In this document: positions 33,251-46,700 of the stretch, one piece after another
Layout: each line of letters starts with the position of its first letter
Numbering within the stretch: the first letter of the stretch is position 1
Assembly (NCBI GenBank): GCA_039619475.1
Contig: CM077115.1
Coordinates: 447,071,292-447,135,291, forward strand
Direction of reading: 5' to 3'
Length of the DNA stretch: 64,000 nucleotides
Origin: Icerya purchasi
Lineage: Eukaryota > Arthropoda > Insecta > Hemiptera > Monophlebidae
The notes under the pieces: generated by a model
Told to the model about the DNA's origin: nothing
Database searches by the model: none
Seen by the model: the letters and a program-made list of their open reading frames with translations, nothing else
Translations under genes and position numbers: made by a program

Positions 33251-34624
33251 TAGAGGTGTGTAACTCAGTACTGATTCGAATCAAAGATTCGAATCTTTCT
33301 ACTGATTTGATAGATTCGAAACAGTAATATGAATAAAGGTAACTCAGTAACTCAGTAACTCTTTTGACTCACTAATTCAGTAGTCTACAGAATTAAAACA
33401 AATTACCCTGTGATCTATGATTGTAACAGATGTTTAATTTGAAAAGAAATTTTAATTTACAAAACAACAACTAATAAGAATTTTTTATGTGCTTTAATAA
33501 TTACTACTTTGCTGTATTAGTCTCAAAACAACTGAACAAATTTAGAATTTGTTGTTAAAACAATTTAAACAGCCTGTTAATTATCTTTTAATTCCAAATA
33601 TGAAGTTGTTTAACTTCAATCACTTACTTTAACGATTCATTCTTTTTATCTACATATTTAACACCTTCAAATATATAAAATAATTATTACTTAATATATA
33701 AATATAATACACAATTAAATATTTCACAAATTTTATAAAATATTAGATTTGTTGTTTTCTAACAAAATTTCTACAAACTTCCTTACTTCTAGTGGTAATT
33801 AGAATTTGTTATAGAAATTAACTTTACCACTCAAAATATCGTGTATTAGTAACTAAAGTTCATTTTAGTTAATGTTAAAATTATTCAAAATTCAGAATAT
33901 AATAAAATATTTCTTTAGTTTTAAACATTCCTTTTCAATTACAGTTTCATAACTGTGTTCTACTAAACTAACTAAACATCATAGTTAGTTTTTTTAAATT
34001 CTATTTCTAATTTTGTTTGTATTACATTTTTTCAATCTTTCGTTATTTATAAAGAAAGTTCTTTAAAAAAGTAATACGCCGCTAAAGTTTAATTCATCGC
34101 TTTTATTTTTTCTACAAACGTTAATTTAAATGATACACAGTAGTTTTTATAATAAAAACAAACTTGACACAAAGTATAAATTAATACAATTATAATTAAT
34201 AATATTACCAGTTATTTTTCTTATTTATTATAACACAATAAACAATACTAATCATTAACTTTAGCCAATTTACACGTTTCTCCGTAATACTGCATAATAT
34301 ATTTATTTAAAAAAAAAATTATACCCTTTATTAAAATGTAAACCAAAATGATTTCTAAACCTGTCAGCTGAAAACCGTATAATTGCAACTGCTTGAGAAT
34401 AATTTCGGCTATCATCATACGCTTCTTTACCGTTTCATTGTCGTGGATGAAAATCACTCAGTGAATAATTCAGAGTTAAATGTTTTAATAGATTTACTGA
34501 GTCAACTGAGTCAACTGAGTTACTGAGTCAACTGAGTTACTGAGTTACTAATTGTATACAATCAATTTACTGAGTCAGATTCAAAAGAGTCACTCACTGC
34601 AAAGAGTTACTTTTCCCATCTCTA
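33251..34624. mobile_element. hAT-like TIR element in the UTP18-RMC1 intergenic region
   Basis: The left end reads TAGAGGTGTGTAAC and the complement of the right end TAGAGATGGGAAAA. Both subterminal zones carry many copies of an actcagtaactcag-type motif in opposite orientations, a usual transposase-binding layout. CTTTGTAG lies 2 bp outside the left end and CTTTGTAC follows the right end, suggesting a decayed 8-bp hAT target duplication. No transposase is present. Confidence 0.6.
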
Positions 34625-34632
34625 CTTTGTAC

Positions 34633-34935
34633 TAGTGATGTGCGATTTCGAAATGTTTTTACAATCGAAACAATCGACAATCGTCAAAAAAACAATCGAA
34701 TGATTTTTGTGGATACGAATGAATTATTCGAATAAAAACCGGAACTGTCCGGAACCATCCGAACTCAAACGAATGAAGTATTCGTTAAACATCGACTAGA
34801 TTCTTCCGAGAGAAATAGCATTTCGAATGATTGTTGTGAATACGAATGAATTATTCGAATGAAATAACATTTCGAATGCAACTACGGAACAATCGAATGC
34901 ATTCGAATGAAACATTTCGAAGTTGCCCATCACTA
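34633..34935. mobile_element. hAT MITE with perfect 8-bp target duplication
   Basis: The ends TAGTGATGTGCGATTTCG and the inverse of TAGTGATGGGCAACTTCG are flanked by identical CTTTGTAC octamers at 34625-34632 and 34936-34943, diagnostic of hAT insertion. The 303-bp interior consists of repeated cgaatgaattattcgaa-type motifs. It inserted exactly at the flank of the element ending at 34624. Confidence 0.85.
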
Positions 34936-35208
34936 CTTTGTACTATGTTCGTATTTACTGAAGTAGTTGTTTAAATTAATGTCTTCCGTTACACGTATTT
35001 ATTTTAACATATTTTAAATTAAAATATAATCAAATGCGGCAGTTCCCTTAAGAATAAAAAGACAAATATTTCCATGAAAAGAGTTTACGACAAATCTATT
35101 AAAACTAATCAATTGTCAGCAACTATGCCCTGTCGCTGTTCTGTGACTACAATCTACGACAATACGATAAAGTCAGAGCTTGTGGCAGACTAGTGTCTGT
35201 CTACTGTC

Positions 35209-35584
35209 TAGCCTCAGAAACTCCTCATATACGATATCAGCATTTTTGTTTTGTGTTTATTTACATTTTTCTACTCAGCTAAAAATTCGATATTGAAATT
35301 GAAGTTGAATATTCTGTAGCAGTATACATAACCAAATTTCTATTTTTTAAAGTTACTTTTAGTGTTACCTTTTCCACATTTATTGTTTTGTTAAGATCAT
35401 TAAAATGAGTTGAAACAATTTTCCTTTATTTATTTATTTGAAGGGCAATTTAAAAATTCTACTTAATTCAAATAATTCACTCTTTCACTTATAATTGTGT
35501 TGAACTTTTTTCACCAAGTGCAAAATGTAAACAAATACGAAACAAAATACTGATAACATCATCTATGAGGAGTTTTAAGGGCTA
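35209..35584. mobile_element. TIR element (about 62-bp arms) upstream of RMC1
   Basis: The arms at 35209-35270 and 35523-35584 are inverted copies (tagcctcagaaactcctca versus the inverse of tagcccttaaaactcctca, continuing through atcag and tttacatttt). The element is 376 bp with no coding capacity. I could not fix a target duplication. Confidence 0.65.
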
Positions 35585-36145
35585 AACACTAGTTGTGGCG
35601 GTGTAATATGTGTATGGATCATAAAAATAGAATAAAAATTTGATTATTTTTTTTTGTTGAAGTAAACAGTAACATTGATTCTGCAGTTTATAAATTATAA
35701 ATAGAATGTAAGACAAATTTAAAATTACAATGTTAGATTAATGAAATTTATTGTCCATAAAGAACTTATTTATGAAATAATAATTATTACGTTTAATCTT
35801 ATTAATGAAAACATAAATCTGATTAAGTATTCCATTCTTTTTCCGATAAAAATATAAAAACATATGATGTTTATTATCAATTTATTTCGATGATTATCGA
35901 TGTTATCTTAAAAATATTTGAATTTGATGAATTGTTGTCGAAATGTTTAAACAGTAAATTTTAGTTTGTGTTTTCATTGTTTACTGTACTTTAAAACTGA
36001 TTAAAAGAAAACATGAAAATTATACAGTAGTCGTAATCAATAATTGGATGAATTAAGCTTAGAAACATTTGTTTTCCACTTTATCAACGCTATAAAAAAG
36101 TTTTTTTTTATGATGAAAATTAAGTTCTGCTGATATTAATTTAAA

Positions 36146-36153
36146 ATGAATTG
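36146..36153 (+). CDS. RMC1: RMC1 exon 1 (tiny, inferred)
   Basis: ATGAATTG precedes a strong donor, gtatgt. Joined to exon 2 it gives M-N-C-D-I-E-N in frame, and phase 2 fits the single base that opens exon 2. No other upstream ATG with a donor fits as well, but 8 coding bases are little evidence. Confidence 0.5.
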
Positions 36154-39100
36154 GTATGTTAAAAATTAATTAATTTATATCAATTTATAGGTACTTACCA
36201 GGCTTCGTAGCTTATTCATTGGATTTCGCAGATTAAAACTGAATTCTGTTATTAAAATCTGTTGAGTGATTAGAATATATTAACTGTTTATTTATTCAAT
36301 TGAGAATTTTTTTATTTTGTTGATGTTTTCACAAACAGAAATTATCGTTACGGACGATGACATCTAGTTTATGTTTAATTTAATATTCGTTAATTATATG
36401 CTGTATTTGTATTGTTTCTTTTTGTTCAAATAGCGATATTGAAAATTCGCCATTCTTTATTACTTTGTCGGAAAATCCCTTGCAATTTGAGCCGTTACGT
36501 AAAATGACCAATGTTTTTTATGATGATAAATTAAACGAAGTAAGTATTCTTCTGTTATCCGATATTAAATAACGAAACAACATGCGTTAATGAGAATTGC
36601 AATAATTTGACGTATAAGGTTGAATTTATATTGGTAAAGTTATCGGTGGAATATTTTTTTCACATTGAAATTACTTTATTTATTGTTGTTAAACATTTTA
36701 TGTATGGAATTTTTCTGGTAGAACATAAAACTTAACGTTAAATTTTTGTAACGGGCATCTGTCGCCTGAAAAGTAGATCTTACTTTAAATGAAGAATTTT
36801 GTGATTTATTTCTTTCGTTTTCATAATTCTATCATTCTTTTTTTTTTTTTAGGTTTGAAATGGCTAATTAATTATTAAAGTGTTTTGTATGTGTTAGTTT
36901 ATCCAATTTGAAGTTCACCTATTATGAAAAAAACACAAATTTTAAAAATATTTATATTCGCTATATAATTCGGACCAATTCAACTATTGCACGATTGAAT
37001 AACTTAAATTTCCATGATACAAAACTGAACTCAGTAATACTTATTTCATTCTATGTTGCTATTAAAAAAAATTAACTAAATCGCCATTTTTGTCGAATTT
37101 AATTATAGTTATCTGTGGTTATAATGAAAAAAATTACTGATATAGTTATGTTACAAATCTGCGCTATATTCACTGTACTTTATCAAATTTGAGTACTTCA
37201 CTCTGCCGTTTGTGTTTACATTGCTATATTAAATAGGAAAAATTGGTATTTGGTTAAACCGCTTTACTGCTAACTCTACCAATGTAAACTAGGATAAAGA
37301 AAAGCTAAATTCTAATCATCTGATTGTAAGAATTTTTCTTATTCTAAAAAAAAAAAAAACAAGAAAGGATAATAAATCTGTCAGTAGTTTACTTATCACA
37401 ATTTCAAGTATTTTCACAAAAAATGCATAGTTACTAAAGTTGTTTAACGTTGCTTTACACATTAAAGTTATTTTTTAAAGCATCTTTTCATGGGAAATAA
37501 TTCGGTATTGATTTAATATTTTTTTCTTCAAATACTTTACAAAAATATAAAAATAGAAAAGTGGGTGGAAAAAATGTAAGCTATTTAAATTGAGATTAAA
37601 ATTACAGAAAAAAAAAACAAAATCTGCATTTACATTCTTATACCTACCGTTTTATATAGATATTTATGTTTTCTAACTCGCAGTCCTCAATATCGAGCCC
37701 AAAATTATGAGGTTTACTTTACTGTTAACCATCAAGTTAAAAGCAACTTATGGTTTTTAATGACTAAAAGTATGTAAATAAATTAAAAATAATGATTTAT
37801 ACAAAATCTTTCAAATAATTTATTGTTGACTGCACAATGTAATAGACTTTAGCGCATCAAATTGTTTTCTTTTGTTTTATTCTTTTAGTGTCGAAATAAT
37901 TATTTAAATAATTTTAAATAATTTCTACGTGCAATACACTTTTCAATAGATTTTCCACACTCTTAAAAGGATTAAATATTTAGCTTATCCGCGCTTTTTA
38001 AATGTGGTTATTAATTTTTCACTGCTGCAGTTTTTCTCGAGTTAAGCAAAACTATAGAACAGCTGCTTCCAATGGCATGTTTATAGTAGCACAGAAAAAC
38101 TGTAAAAATTTACGCATTTACATTAATTCTTGCTTGAAATAATTCAGTATTTAGTATTTCGTACTTGTTGGAAACAACCAAAAATACAGAAAGAAAAGTA
38201 GTGAACGGAAAAATGTGCACTATTTAAATTAAGACTCGAATCGAAACAAAAAGAAACATTTAACTAGAAAATAAAAAAGTAATTTTTAATTTAAAAAAGA
38301 GATAACAGTAATAATTTTCATTTGATAAAATTTTGGGACATAAATTTTTGTTTATAAGAATTGCACTGGTTCCATCTCTATTCCTTTAACCGCTTGAATA
38401 GTTTCGACATAGAGATTAGACAGTTTCAATTCTGTATTACAATAAATACAGTTTGATGAATATTAAAGTTGCAAGTTTTTAACATAAAATAAGGGTAGTA
38501 CGATAGATAGGAAACGTTTAAAGTTAATATCGATCAACAAGAATGTATGTAAATTAAAATATAACCATATCTTGATAGCAAGCTAAATAGTTTATACATT
38601 AAAAATGAAAGAAAATGACTTTTGTAGTGATAAAAAGATATTAAAAACTTAGTGGACGAAAAGGAAAAATAGAAAAGCAATACCAAAGCTAATTTGATAC
38701 ATTTGTAATCAATGGAATACAAAAAAATATACTTGAACAGAAATATTAATAAATAATAAATGCTGACTAGATCGAATTCCTTATGTTAAACAGACGTAGT
38801 GCCTGGTCTTCACATGTTTCTTGTACGCTTACATTGATATTTTTTTTTATGTTTGTTTTTAATAAAATTAATGTTTTGTTTCAGATTTTTACAGTCGTAT
38901 ACACTGATGATAATACACAGGTGTCTGTAGAAAGCGCGTTAAAAAAATGTAAAAATGTTTATAAAATAAATAATAAAAGACATGTTATTTCAATAAAGTT
39001 TTCACCAAACAAAAAAATATTGGCTATTCAAAAGAATGAGCAATCAATCGTAAGATGTTTTTTATTACATTTATTTAATTCTATTGATTTTATTAATATT

Positions 39101-42100
39101 TGTGAATAAGGTTTACATATTGCGCGTTCCTTTTCGTATTTGAATGTAAAATTTATTTTCGAAACTCAATTCATCCTATGTTCCAAAAAACGAGAATAGT
39201 ATCGAATTGTTACATTTATTTTTGTTTTTAAAAGGATGAATAAAAATCATATAATTTACAAAAAAAATAAATATATAATATTGCGCAACACGATTATTTT
39301 ACTAAATATTTATTTGGTACTGTATAATCCATTTAATGTGATGGGATTGCACAAAAAAGAGAATGGGGGGGGGGGACATAAAATACATACCAGACAATGA
39401 TTCTGGTAGTACTAACCGAACCATACGATTCTATTTGTTTTCATTTTTCGATATCTTAAGCAAATTTGTTGGCTTGGACGAATATTCATGGCTACGATTT
39501 TACCGCTGCCTTAGTTAAATCGTGCATCGTTAATTTTGCTTCTGACCAGATAACTAACGGTCTACATCTTACTACGAAATGGGATAAATGTAGCATCTTA
39601 TGAAAAATTTGTTTTATTCTTAAGTTTAAAGCTGCATCTGTGCGTAATTTCCTCATTTTTTTAAAGGTTGCTTTAGCATAGCCACATATTTTTCTAATTT
39701 CAATGTACAAATGATTCAGTAAACTATAATTTAGTAAGCCGAGTATTTCAATTCTGTAACTTGTCCACTTATCATTTTTTGTAATATGAAAAGCCTAGGG
39801 TGCATCTCTCGGCTAATTACCATAAGTTTAGTTTGGTTTTCATTTATTGCAAGTCTGTACTTTTTTGATCCTTTAGTTGATTCTGTCTGTAGATCTTTGT
39901 AATTCTTTACAGGAATTGCTAGTAAAACAGTATCGTCGACATAACACGACCGTTATTAATGCATCTACTATTTATCTTAATTGTAGACATTTTGTTCTCC
40001 AACGCTCCTTTAAAAACAATTCTAAAAGATTTAAGACTGTACGACGATGAAACGAACAACCAACTGTAGGGAATCAATTTATTACGATTATTCGGGATAC
40101 ATGCCTTGTAAGTCAATTAAATGTCACGAAATGGGTCAGCGTATTATCATGTAGAGGGCGCCACTCCTTCATAGAGCGGGAATGTAGGCGATTCTCTACA
40201 TGAATCGTTTTATTACATCTTTGTAAGTTCTTTTATAATTGTAACGCCATGTAAATTGTACACTTCACGGATAATATCCTAATAGTCGAAAACTCAATCA
40301 ACATTGTTTTGATTCGTTGTTTTTCCACGTGGAACCATGTATGCTTTTACAGCCTTATCAAACTGGCTGTTCCATTGGAACGCATTCATACGTGATAAGC
40401 AAGCTTTAACCTTCCGCAGACTATTGAGAATAAATTTATTTATGCTGACGACATTGCGCTGGCAGTCCAAGACAGAGATATATCTGATTTAGAAGAGAAG
40501 CTCGAAGAAGACCTCAGCAAACGTGGTGAATATTTTCGCATCGATGGCGAGCTCAATAAATTCAAAAGATTTCATCTTGCTTCCACCTAACAAACTGGTT
40601 GATTAAAAAACACTCCAGGTCCATTGTAATAATGAATTACTGGAATATGAATTCTTCCCAGAGTACCTAAGGATATACTTGGATAGGCAATTGATGTTCC
40701 GCAAGTACCTAGAAAACACAACAGCAAAGGTAAAAGCTAGGAATAATATTATTCAAAAGCTAACCGGCACATTGTTGGAGCTTCGGCATCAACATTCTGA
40801 ACAGCTGCATTGGCTCTCCTGTACTCCACAACACGAATATGGTGCACCTATATGGCTGAACAGCTGCCATGCCAAAACACTGGACACTCAATATCACAAT
40901 AAGACTTATCGCAAGGGCAATTAAGCCAGCGCCTATTGCCTGGCTCCCGGTACTTAGTAACATAATACCACCAGATATTCGCAGGAAAACTGCTGCAGTT
41001 CGAGAATGGCTAAAATATCAAGCTAACCGAGAACTCTTAGTAAACAAGTTTATGGTGAGCTCAACCCGGTTCAAGGCGAGGAAACCAGTATGCATAACTG
41101 TAGACAACGTTGTTGCATACCACTTTGATGGCATAATGAAATGACCGGAACAGCGGGAGCTATCAAACCCGGACAAATGGAAGCTAATCATATTGCCCGA
41201 CACTGCAGTAAGCGGTTTCGATTTCTCTCGCCGGGAATGGGTGCAATTAAATCGCATCCGCACTGTAGCCAGTCGCATCAAACTATTGAACATGTTGTGT
41301 GTAACTGCCCACGCAGGGCTTTTGGCGGAACCGTCAGTGAAATTCGCGAAATGTCAGCGGCACGCCGTTGACATGGATACGAAATCCGAATGTGTCGTTG
41401 TGGTGTTTCCGCGTCGAGCCGTACGACAAGAAGAGCCACAATTTTTAAGAGCTGAGACGTTATATCAAAGAATATAAACTCTCATTACGTGAAACGTTGT
41501 ATCACAGCAACTACTGCTTATGCACTGCTCAAATTGGTAATGTTTATTCAAGAAGCTTGCTTATACACAGTGCTGTTGACTGCGTATATAGAGGGCGTCA
41601 CTAGTCCTGGTAATCGGTACTTGTACACTGTGCATATTGAACAACAGCAGTAACAAAATGCAGACCATACATATATTCATTTTGACCGTTCCCATATGTA
41701 CAGACTTCTTTAGTGAGTTACTTTATAGATTCTTTTTAATTCGCGCCGATCATATTCATTGGTTCTTTTCTTTTTTAAAATCTGCATTGATACACATCGT
41801 GTTTAACTTAACTAGTAGACCTTCACAAAGTCGTAGTAAAAGAATAAAAAAATTGACTTCTGGTTCTAACATTTCTGCAAGATTACACATACTACTTTTA
41901 TGCCATAGCCCTACTTGAATTTGAACTGGTATTCGTCTAGAACCTGCTCACATATAATTTTTGCATCCTGATATGCGTTATTCGCAAGAAGATTTTTAGT
42001 AACACTCATTCAGCTAATCACTCAGTAGTTTTTGCGCATATTAACTTGTGATTTTTTTAGTAGCGTTATAAGTTTAACTCTAAATCTCGTGAGATATTTC

Positions 42101-43681
42101 ATCTCTCTTGTAGATATTATTAAAGATGTTTGTTAATTTTGATATGTTTACATTTATAAATTGATTGGAGTCATACTAAATCTTTATCATCTTTGGAATA
42201 CTGTTTATTGGAAACAGATTATACCCGAATTTGGTATTATAAAAGTTTTTTCTTATCCTACATGATAAATCATTAGTTTTGATATGAGGAAAAGATGATT
42301 TTAAAAAAACACCTCTGCATTATCCGTTTATTATATGAAACACAATAATTTTTTTTAAAAAATGTTTAATGTTTATAATTTTTTTTACTTTTTTTTGTAC
42401 ATCTAGGATTTCATTCTTTTTACCAATTACGTACAATCAGATGAATTTTCAAGAAACTGTAAAAATACGAATTCCCGTGTGTTAGGTTTCATGTGGATTA
42501 GTGACAGTGAAATATTATATGTAACTAATCAAGGATTAGAATTTTATCAGGTATTTTATACATCATTATTTTACCCACTTTTTTGCTTAAACCATTAATT
42601 GTAATTTTAAACATTTTTAAAAAAACAATATAAAATTTAATACTTTTAAACAACAAAAAAGTTTTCAATTTTTTTATCTCTGTCGTTGATGAATTCTGAA
42701 AAGAACGCAATACTACAGTGTTTTGTCGAAAACTGACATTTTCGATCTGACATTTCTATTCTAGGAGAAATTCTAAAATTCCTTCTAATAATAAAAAAGG
42801 TTGTTTAAATTTTCATTTAACAAGACAAAATTTACAGATGGAGCAGGATGCTCTTCCCTACAAAGCGTAATTTCTTGTAATGTGCACGCCGTAGTACCGC
42901 GAAAAAACAAAATGTTACAAATTATTTATAAAAAATGATTATATTGTCCTGCAATATTGTATCTTTTTACAAATAATTTTAAACCTTTATATAAATATTT
43001 TATGTATCTCATTAACACGAAATGTTATTGTAAATAACTTTATAAAATAAGTTATATAACATTTTCAGGGTCTATAAATTAGATTTGTAACTAAATTTAG
43101 TAACACATGTAAATAATTATATGTATGATGTACACATAATTAAATATTTATAAAGTAAAATAAAGTATATAATTATAAGATGGAGAGAGAATAAATGTGA
43201 GTTAATAAAAACCCGTTGTAAGAGTAAGTAATAATCAACATTATCGCACCAAATTGAGAAATGCTTTCTGAGTGGTGGAAAAAAAGCGGTCATCGTGAAT
43301 GAAAATGCTCAGATATCAACGGGTGTAAAAAAGGCCATTATAAACATTTTTACCTTCGAATGAACACTATAGAGAAAAAAACCTTTCACGATTTGTCGAG
43401 AAAAATATTAAAAAACTGAAGATGTTTACCGATGCCTATTTGTAAGATCCTACATGAAATCAACAGTGAAAGAATTCGTTGAGGAATTTTTATATGCCAA
43501 ACTTCACATAAAATAATCCTCCAATAATAATGGTGACCAGAATTATTCATAAAATATTATTTATATTAAATTTAAAATCTTGCTAATAATAATAGTTACA
43601 CATTATAATGTTCTCATGTTTTTTTTAATGGTCAATCTATAAAGCAAAAAGATCTGTGTAAACTATACATAATGTAAATCA

Positions 43682-43723
<42 letters not shown>

Positions 43724-46700
43724 CCAGGTTTTTTTTTATCATGGCCTTCCTGGGTAAAATAAATTAACGTTTCATTTAGCATCCCCGGTAACGGTAAAAG
43801 AAGTAATAACTGTTGCAATATACATTATTAAAGAACAAATTTATTTTTTTCTTTTCCTGGTGGGCGGAGATGATTAACATGATTTTAACATTTTCAAATT
43901 TTGTTGCGTCATTTAATTTGTATGTAATTTAATTGAAGTTTGGTAACTACAAGATCTGTTGATGCATATTGTTTACCTAAAAATTATATAATTTAATTAA
44001 TTTTCATAATATTGAACTTAAACAGGGTGGCCACCCAACCGGGAATTTTGTTGTAAAACCGGGGAAAAAGTAAAAATAGCCAAAAACGATATTTTTAATA
44101 AGAAATATCGTTTGAAACGTTAAAAAGTAAATGAATTTTTTAATGTATTTCACACTCGAGAATAAATTACCAAGTTCTGTGTTTTATTCATATAACGTTT
44201 TTATGTAATTTCTAGCGTTATAAATTTTTTGGCTAATGTTATCTTTAAACAAAGATTTATTATTTTTTTGTTTTATAAGCGAGGATTTGTCTACGGATAA
44301 TGTATCGGAATCACCTCTTCATCGTGGATTGTAAAATTTTAAATTCTCGAAAATACCTCAAAAAATTTTCAACGTAATTTTTCCATTGCATATTTATTTC
44401 ATTAAGTCATTCGTTGTCTTAAACAAGTATGCAGTTCTCTTTTTTTTTTATTGTTTTTCCCGCAAACTAAATTTAGTTATGTGTGACTAATAATAAGTAA
44501 ATTTATAACAGACATGTTCCTATCCGGTAAGAATCGCTCGTTTTCAGTTCGGATAAAACAAAATCTAAATGTGTTATATTACTATATAGAAGTGTACAAA
44601 TATACGGTTGTTTATGTTAATATATCGCGACGTTTTGTTCACTGACTAAAAAAAAGAAATTTCATTCTTAACGTACTTCACAATATAAAACATTCCCACA
44701 TTACCCAAAAAACAATTAACTTGTAATCTAATTACCATCACAATCTAGTTGGCAATCTAGTGCAAGTACTTTGTGCAATTTATAAACAGTAGGGAGAGTC
44801 GTAAAATTTAACATTAAAAAACAAATCATACAAGACAACCCGTTAAAAAACCTCAAATTGAAATCAAAATCGTTCTTCATTTTCTAAATTTTCATACTCT
44901 AAAAATAAAATATTTATACAGAATAATTTGTAAGCTGAGAATCTTAAGCTATAACAAAAATTATGAAAAATAATGTTTTGAACATTTCTTGAAGATCACA
45001 TACGTCATGTATAATATACAATAAATAAATTTTGCTATTAATTAAAAGCGGCATAGGGTTTAGGTGTTTTGACAAAATCATTATTAACAAAACTTTTCAG
45101 TCATTAATACATTTTTAAAATAAGAACTATTTATTTTGTTATGAATACGGAAATGGAAGTAGTTTTAATAGAAAAAAAAAAAAAAATAGTTCTTAAAATA
45201 ATTACAAGTTAACATTTTAAAACTTTTATATTACTACTTAACTGATTGTGTTTCTATAATTTAATAACGAAGTGCCTTTTTAATAATTAACAATATTTAA
45301 ACAATCTCTCCATCGTAGATAATGTTATCTGTTTTATTTCTCAGTGAAATTTTAATTTACAATTAGTGGAAAATAAATTTTTTCGAGATTCAAAATATTT
45401 TTACTAATTTCAAGTCGCAGATAATAATTGTACTCATCTGGAGGAATGTTTTATTTATTTACTACGCGCAGTAATTTAACCGTATTTATCAGTTGCTTGA
45501 AAAACGTTCAATCGAAGTTTCACCGTAGATCGTTTTAGCAAAACATTAATATATTACTATAATATTTAATTTAGTTTATTGCCGTATTGTATTATAATTC
45601 TGTATTTTCGATTTCTTCTGTCTACTCCGTAGGTTGATGCGTTCAATAAAGCAGTAAAGTTTGTTAAACATATAAACATAGTAGTATCGTGGTTCTTGTA
45701 TTATTCAAAGAACAATCTGGTTATTTTATGTACTGGAACTGAAGGAAATTATTTGCAACCAATTTTTGTTCACGAAGGAAACTTTATCAAACTTCCGAGA
45801 TTTGAAGGTATCATTTAATTTAAAATTTTTATACATACGTTCGAAAATATATTCAATAAAAAGCCGTCAAACCTGAATAATATTACAGTAAATTAGCATT
45901 TCGCTTATCGATTATGTTTTATACTGCATTCGTATTAAATTTTAAACGATATTTAAAAAAAGCGAGGTTCAAATCTATAAAATCGGTACTCAGTTGTGAC
46001 CCAATGTCCATCAATTTTTTATTGACTAATGTAACTATTGAAGTAAAAAATAAACTCATTTCTACAATAAGTTTGTTTTCTAACAATTTTGTTATTTGGG
46101 ATCTAATTTTTTTCTGATAGAACGTCTGCGTGGTTTTGTTTACAATATATTTTTCTTTAAATAATATTTTAAAGATTATTGAACACTAAACACAGAAGTC
46201 TTTATTAAAAATCAAAAATTCAAAAATTATCCCGACATGTTCCGGAGAAACAACACTCTTGTCGTCGGGATATTTTTTTAATTTTTACTAATTCGGTGTT
46301 TAGTGGTTAATAATTTTTTCAAATACTGTTTAAAGAAATTGCCAAAAATTATGTTAGAATATATTTTTCCTTGGTTAATTTAAACTGAGCTTTTTTAATT
46401 TTCATTTTTCCACTATCAATTTATTTTTAGCAAAAATTAATTTATATTTATTGTAATTATCAAATGAGATATTATTATTTTTACTTGGATGACTGAGATT
46501 TGCATCAAATTCTGTTCACTATATTTATTTAGATCATTTTTAAACTGTTCGTTTGCGACGTATATTTTTAGATCAGGACCAGGGGGGCGTAGAAAGATGT
46601 CAAGGAGGCGGAGTACGTTTGCATTTTTGAAAGAATAATTAATTTAACGCGTAAATTAAATATCGTACGATGGGCGTTGAGTAAATAACGTGACATACCT

